Shown here: piece after piece, positions 61,027 through 64,000 of the stretch
Position numbering within the stretch: the first letter of the stretch is position 1
How the letters are laid out: the number at the start of each line of letters is the position of its first letter
Assembly (NCBI GenBank): GCA_024697625.1
Contig: JAILFJ010000140.1
Coordinates: forward strand, 1 to 64,000
Length of the DNA: 64,000 bases
Direction: 5' to 3'
Origin: Oscillospiraceae bacterium
GTDB lineage: Bacteria > Bacillota > Clostridia > Oscillospirales > Oscillospiraceae
The notes under the pieces: model-generated
Databases searched by the model: none
What the model was told of the DNA's origin: nothing
Seen by the model: only the letters and a program-made list of their open reading frames with translations
Made by a program: the position numbers and the translations under genes

Positions 61027-62979
61027 TCATCCGGGAAGAAGGGTCCGGCCCAGCAGAAGCTGCAGCCCGATGAGACCCAGGGCAATACCGTCGGTGAGCA
61101 GCGAGGGACTGACAAACAGGATGCCGGCGGCCACCAGCATCGCCCGGCAGAAGAGCCTCAGCGCCGTGACCCGGGCGGGGTCCTTTGCCGTGGGGAATCC
61201 ACTGAGGCCGGAGGCCAGGGCGAGCACCCCGATACAGGCGGTGGCAAAGGCATACAGCGTCGCGGTGACGGCGACTCCCTCGGTGCTTCCGTACAGCAGG
61301 ACGGGGTTGTCCAGAAAGAAGAAGGGGACGATGAAGCCGGCGATGCCGAGCTTGATGGCAATGAGGCTGGTCTTTGTCATGTTGCTGTCAGCGATGCCGC
61401 TCGCGACGTACGAGCTCATGGCCACGGGCGGCGTGATGTTGCTGAGACAGGCATAGATCAGGCAGAACATGTTGGCAGCCATCTCGGTGGCGCCCACACC
61501 CCGCAGGACCGGGACCGCCACGGCATAGACGATCACGTAGGCAGCCACCCCGGGGACACCCATCCCGAGGATGATGGACATGACCATCACCATCAGACCG
61601 CCGAGGAAGAGCTGGCCTTCACCCACGACCCTGAGGATCAGATTCCCGAAGTTCACACCCAGCCCCGTCATGTTGACCGAGCCGATGATCACGCCGATGA
61701 TGACGCAGCTGATGCCGACGCCGATGGCACCGCGGGCCCCTTCCAGCACGGCCTCCAGGATGACCTTCGGAGTCATGCGGGTCTCCTTCCGAATCCACGA
61801 GACCGGGACCGTGACGAACAGCGCGAGGATTGCGGCGTAGAGCGGAGTATAGCCCATGAACATCATGGCCAGCAGCAGGACGAGCGGGATGAGCAGGTGC
61901 CCCCGGGCTTTCATGACTTCGGCCGCTTTCGGGATGTTCTCAGGCGAGAGACCGGAGAGCCCCAGGCGCTTAGCCTCCAGATGCACCGACCAGAGCAGGC
62001 TGAGATAGTAGAGAAATGCCGGGATCGCCGCCGCCAGCATGACTTTGGTGTAGCTGACGGACATGAACTCCGCCATGACAAAGCCGACCGCGCCCATGAT
62101 GGGCGGGGTGAACTGCCCTCCGGTGGATGCCACGGCCTCGACGGCCCCGGCGAACTCCTTCCGGTATCCGGTCTTCTTCATGAGCGGAATGGTGATGGTG
62201 CCGGTGGTGGCGACGTTAGCGATGGCGGAGCCGTTGATCATCCCCATGAGGGCCGAGGCGATGACCGAGACCTTCGCCGGCCCGCCGGGGGAGCGCCCGA
62301 CCAGCGTCAGGGAGATGTCGTTGATGAACTGGGAGAAGCCGCTGTATTTGAGGAAAGCGCCGAACAGGACAAAGATGAAGATATAGGTGGCGGAGACCCC
62401 GCTGCCAGTGCCCAGGATGCCGATGGTATCCCAGACGAGAGACTTGATCACCCGCTTCAGCGTGAAGGCCGCGGTGCCGAAGGTCCCGGGCACGTAGCGT
62501 CCCCATACGGCGAAGTAGGACAGAAAGATCAGCGCAATGACGGCGAGATTCCCGCTGGCCCGCCGTGCGGCTTCAAAGCAGACGACCAGGCAGACGATCC
62601 CGACCCGGACATCCGTGTCATTCAGCCGCCCGGTTCTGGCGAGGGCATCGTAGCGGTACAGAATATAGGAGAAGCAGAAGACGGCCGCCGCGCACAGAAC
62701 ATAGTCCCACACGGGCATGGACACCCGCCTCCGTCTCTCCTTCCGGTACGTGGGGTAGAGCATGAAGGCGAGGCAGAGCAGGATCATGATATGCGAGGCC
62801 CGCAGCTTCACCGCACCGAGGGTGCCGGTGATGTTTGCCCAGAGCTCGAACAGCGTGAAGCCGACAAGGATGACGGAGACAACGATCTCCATGGGGCCGG
62901 TATAGATCCGGGTGCGGCTGTCGGAATCGGTCTTCTCCATCAGTTCCTGTGCCCGCTGATCGATCCGGTCCATGGTCAT
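61027..62979 (-). CDS. TRAP transporter fused permease (DctQ-DctM type)
   Basis: 650 residues with about sixteen membrane segments: a four-segment small-subunit region (about 30-150), then the twelve-segment DctM region with NGSAIANVATTGTITIPLMKKTGY and STGGQFTPPIMGAVGFVMAE, the hallmark of fused TAXI-TRAP permeases. It uses an ion gradient to import a carboxylate or amino acid handed over by the binding protein. AAAGGG lies 6 bases before the ATG at 62979; a GTG at 62982 and an ATG at 62973 are alternatives. First gene of the operon. Confidence 0.93.
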   Translation of the reverse strand: MTMDRIDQRAQELMEKTDSDSRTRIYTGPMEIVVSVILVGFTLFELWANITGTLGAVKLRASHIMILLCLAFMLYPTYRKERRRRVSMPVWDYVLCAAAVFCFSYILYRYDALARTGRLNDTDVRVGIVCLVVCFEAARRASGNLAVIALIFLSYFAVWGRYVPGTFGTAAFTLKRVIKSLVWDTIGILGTGSGVSATYIFIFVLFGAFLKYSGFSQFINDISLTLVGRSPGGPAKVSVIASALMGMINGSAIANVATTGTITIPLMKKTGYRKEFAGAVEAVASTGGQFTPPIMGAVGFVMAEFMSVSYTKVMLAAAIPAFLYYLSLLWSVHLEAKRLGLSGLSPENIPKAAEVMKARGHLLIPLVLLLAMMFMGYTPLYAAILALFVTVPVSWIRKETRMTPKVILEAVLEGARGAIGVGISCVIIGVIIGSVNMTGLGVNFGNLILRVVGEGQLFLGGLMVMVMSIILGMGVPGVAAYVIVYAVAVPVLRGVGATEMAANMFCLIYACLSNITPPVAMSSYVASGIADSNMTKTSLIAIKLGIAGFIVPFFFLDNPVLLYGSTEGVAVTATLYAFATACIGVLALASGLSGFPTAKDPARVTALRLFCRAMLVAAGILFVSPSLLTDGIALGLIGLQLLLGRTLLPG

Positions 62980-63018
62980 CACCTGCCCTTTCGTGCCTTT
63001 GTTGATTTAATTTGGTAA

Positions 63019-63047
63019 AGTATAACGAAGCGGGCGGGCTTTGTCAA
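63019..63047 (-). promoter_or_regulatory. promoter of the TRAP-aminotransferase operon
   Basis: Minus strand: -35 TTGACA (63042-63047), 17-base spacer, -10 TATACT (63019-63024). Confidence 0.75.
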
Positions 63048-63128
63048 GGAAGAATCGGCATATTCGACCCAGGCGGGACTTGCGGAGAGAACCGGCCACA
63101 GCCTGAAGGTCAACTTCGGAAAAAATAC

Positions 63129-63160
63129 AGGGAGCGCAGGTCGGGTGATCTGCGCTCCCT
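63129..63160 (-). terminator. terminator of the nucleotidase gene
   Basis: AGGGAGCGCAG (63129-63139) and its complement (63150-63160), 10-base loop; on the minus strand GTATTTTTT follows. Confidence 0.75.
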
Positions 63161-63178
63161 ATGTAAAGCGAAACAGTC

Positions 63179-63262
63179 TTCTGCCTGTTCGCAGCGGGGC
63201 GATATTCTGCCTGTATGGCCGGAGCGACTCTGTCTGTATGGCCCGAAACGGTTCTGCCCGGG
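63179..63262. repeat. imperfect tandem repeat, about 24-26 bases, roughly four units
   Basis: Units begin TTCTGCCTGT at 63179, TTCTGCCTGTATGGCC at 63205, TCTGTCTGTATGGCCC at 63229 and TTCTGCCC at about 63252. They lie 3' of the nucleotidase gene, between its stop and its terminator. No function is evident. Confidence 0.55.
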
Positions 63263-63269
63263 GCAGGGA

Positions 63270-63818
63270 TCAGCTCCGGGTGAGCCTGAGGAGGACTTCC
63301 TCGATCTCGGCCCAGTTGTTTACACGGATCATCCCGTTGGCCTCGGCGTCATAGCTCCGGTTGTACGGGGCAGTCATGAGGATCTTCACGTAATCTCCGC
63401 CCTCGAGGTTATGGATGCCGTCGTCGATGAGCACGTCCCCGCGGATCATCTGCTTGTTGGACGTGATGATCACCTGCTCCGGGGACAGAAAGGGAAAATA
63501 CCGGAACAGCAGGTCGTTCATCTTCTCGGAAACAGTGTCGAAGGTCGTTGCCGTCACGATATACACCTCATGCCCCGCGGCCATCAGACGCTGCAGGGCT
63601 TCCGCCGCGCCGGGGATGGGGTCCACGGTTTTCCAGAAGCCGGGCTGCGAGGGGATGGCGTAGATCTGTTCGCGGGTCAGGCCGGGATAGGCGGCGGTGA
63701 GATCCCAGGAGGTCACGTCGTCACAGGCGGTATTGCGATGATATTGCTCGTTTACGGCACGGAGCCAGGCTTTGAGGAGCTGCTCGATCGTGTCGTCCAT
63801 ATCAACCAGAATCGTCAT
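63270..63818 (-). CDS. cytosolic 5'(3')-deoxyribonucleotidase-like HAD phosphatase
   Basis: 182 residues. HAD motif I is DMDDTI (residues 6-11; nucleophile Asp6 and acid/base Asp8), motif II lies in YIVTATTF, and motif IV in VLIDDGIHNLEG. DPIPGAAEALQRLMAAGHEVYIVTA is typical of the NT5C type, which removes phosphate from deoxynucleoside monophosphates. GGAGG lies 7 bases before the ATG at 63818. It could balance deoxynucleotide pools, but other small phosphate esters are possible. Confidence 0.82.
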   Translation of the reverse strand: MTILVDMDDTIEQLLKAWLRAVNEQYHRNTACDDVTSWDLTAAYPGLTREQIYAIPSQPGFWKTVDPIPGAAEALQRLMAAGHEVYIVTATTFDTVSEKMNDLLFRYFPFLSPEQVIITSNKQMIRGDVLIDDGIHNLEGGDYVKILMTAPYNRSYDAEANGMIRVNNWAEIEEVLLRLTRS

Positions 63819-63878
63819 GTTCTATCCTCCAGATATGTGGCTGCAGTCACCGGAATCGCAGCGGGAGCGGTAATCCTG

Positions 63879-64000
63879 TCAGGTACCGGCGCTCTCCCTC
63901 AGCAGCTTCTCGACCAGGTCCCGCTTCTCATAGAGCACGCAGCCGCCAGCGTGATCCTCCAGCAGGTGCCCGTTGTCCCGCAGGGCGCGGAACAGAGCGG
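63879..64000 (-). CDS. 3' end of an unidentified gene (cut by window edge)
   Basis: The minus-strand frame entering at the window edge reads ALFRALRDNGHLLEDHAG, then CVLYEKRDLVEKLLRES, and stops at 63881-63879. The segment looks like the helical C-terminus of a cytosolic protein. No family was recognised. It ends 61 bases before the nucleotidase start, so both may form one unit. Confidence 0.5.
   Translation of the reverse strand, partial: ALFRALRDNGHLLEDHAGGCVLYEKRDLVEKLLRESAGT

Noticed and set aside
58764-63018. Long plus-strand frames opposite the aminotransferase and TRAP genes
   Set aside because: Both are shadows of convincing minus-strand genes with promoters and ribosome sites.
1-64000. 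tRNA, rRNA or insertion-sequence genes
   Set aside because: None was recognised by eye: no rRNA-like blocks, no tRNA cloverleaf with a T-loop GGTTCRANTCC, and no transposase. A tRNA scan could still find one that I missed.

Overview
The window looks like a chromosome segment of a strict or facultative anaerobic, GC-rich member of the Clostridia (Bacillota), probably a gut or rumen organism. The evidence is a SAM-I riboswitch in front of metK, AGGAGG-type ribosome binding sites, TTGACA/TATAAT promoters with 17-base spacers, an oxygen-sensitive NrdD/NrdG ribonucleotide reductase, a type III glutamine synthetase, pyruvate phosphate dikinase, a FeoA-FeoB fusion, and many binding-protein transporters (ABC and TRAP). 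The species is not identifiable from the sequence alone.

Three stretches are visibly more A+T-rich than the rest and carry accessory genes. (1) 1 to about 9.8 kb, all on the minus strand: a Fic AMP-transferase, a threonine/serine dehydratase, an AAA+ ATPase with a nuclease-like C-terminus, and a four-gene restriction-like operon. That operon encodes a split N6-adenine methylase, a GIY-YIG/helicase/methylase-like fusion and a ribbon-helix-helix protein. Five copies of one 39-base hairpin repeat, all in the same orientation, lie 3' of every minus-strand unit here. One copy is joined almost directly to a promoter that resembles the ATPase promoter, as if a gene had been lost. (2) 39.7-42.9 kb: a RecQ-type helicase fused to a phosphoribosyltransferase, followed one base later by a DprA/Smf-like protein; this is a candidate DNA-handling or defence pair. 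(3) 54.6-56.3 kb: a second AAA+ ATPase/nuclease-like gene with two large inverted repeats around its promoter.

The GC-rich core runs as follows. 9.8-12.0 kb (minus): thyA-folA-membrane protein. 12.1-16.4 kb (plus): nrdG, nrdD with a C-terminal thioredoxin-like domain, and trxB, behind two NrdR-box-like sites; together these make a self-contained deoxynucleotide synthesis and electron supply unit. 16.5-20.5 kb: a proline/threonine-rich lipoprotein and FeoAB, divergent. 20.5-22.5 kb: a LUD-domain protein, pfkA and a nitroreductase remnant. 22.6-28.0 kb (minus): phnD-phnC-phnE-phnE and a 5'-nucleotidase-type phosphoesterase, probably scavenging an organophosphorus compound. 28.1-31.6 kb: metK and the potassium transporter kup. 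31.6-36.5 kb: a maltodextrin-type ABC importer (no ATPase gene) and malQ. 36.5-39.5 kb: ppdK with an unusual C-terminal tail. 43.0-50.9 kb: a membrane-anchored carboxylesterase, a ribose-type ABC importer with two permeases, and a PlsC-like acyltransferase. 51.0-54.5 kb (minus): alpha-amylase, GtrA-like protein, and a glycosyltransferase 2 fused to a MarR-like domain. 56.4-58.6 kb: glnN. 58.8-63.0 kb (minus): a TRAP-TAXI transporter with an aminotransferase. 63.3-64.0 kb: a cytosolic deoxyribonucleotidase and the 3' end of an unidentified gene.

Metabolically the core combines alpha-glucan uptake and breakdown (importer, MalQ, alpha-amylase), glycolysis (PfkA, PPDK), nitrogen assimilation (GlnN, aminotransferase, dehydratase) and nucleotide supply (ThyA, FolA, NrdDG, TrxB, nucleotidases). 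Function calls come from motifs recognised by eye; no database search was possible.
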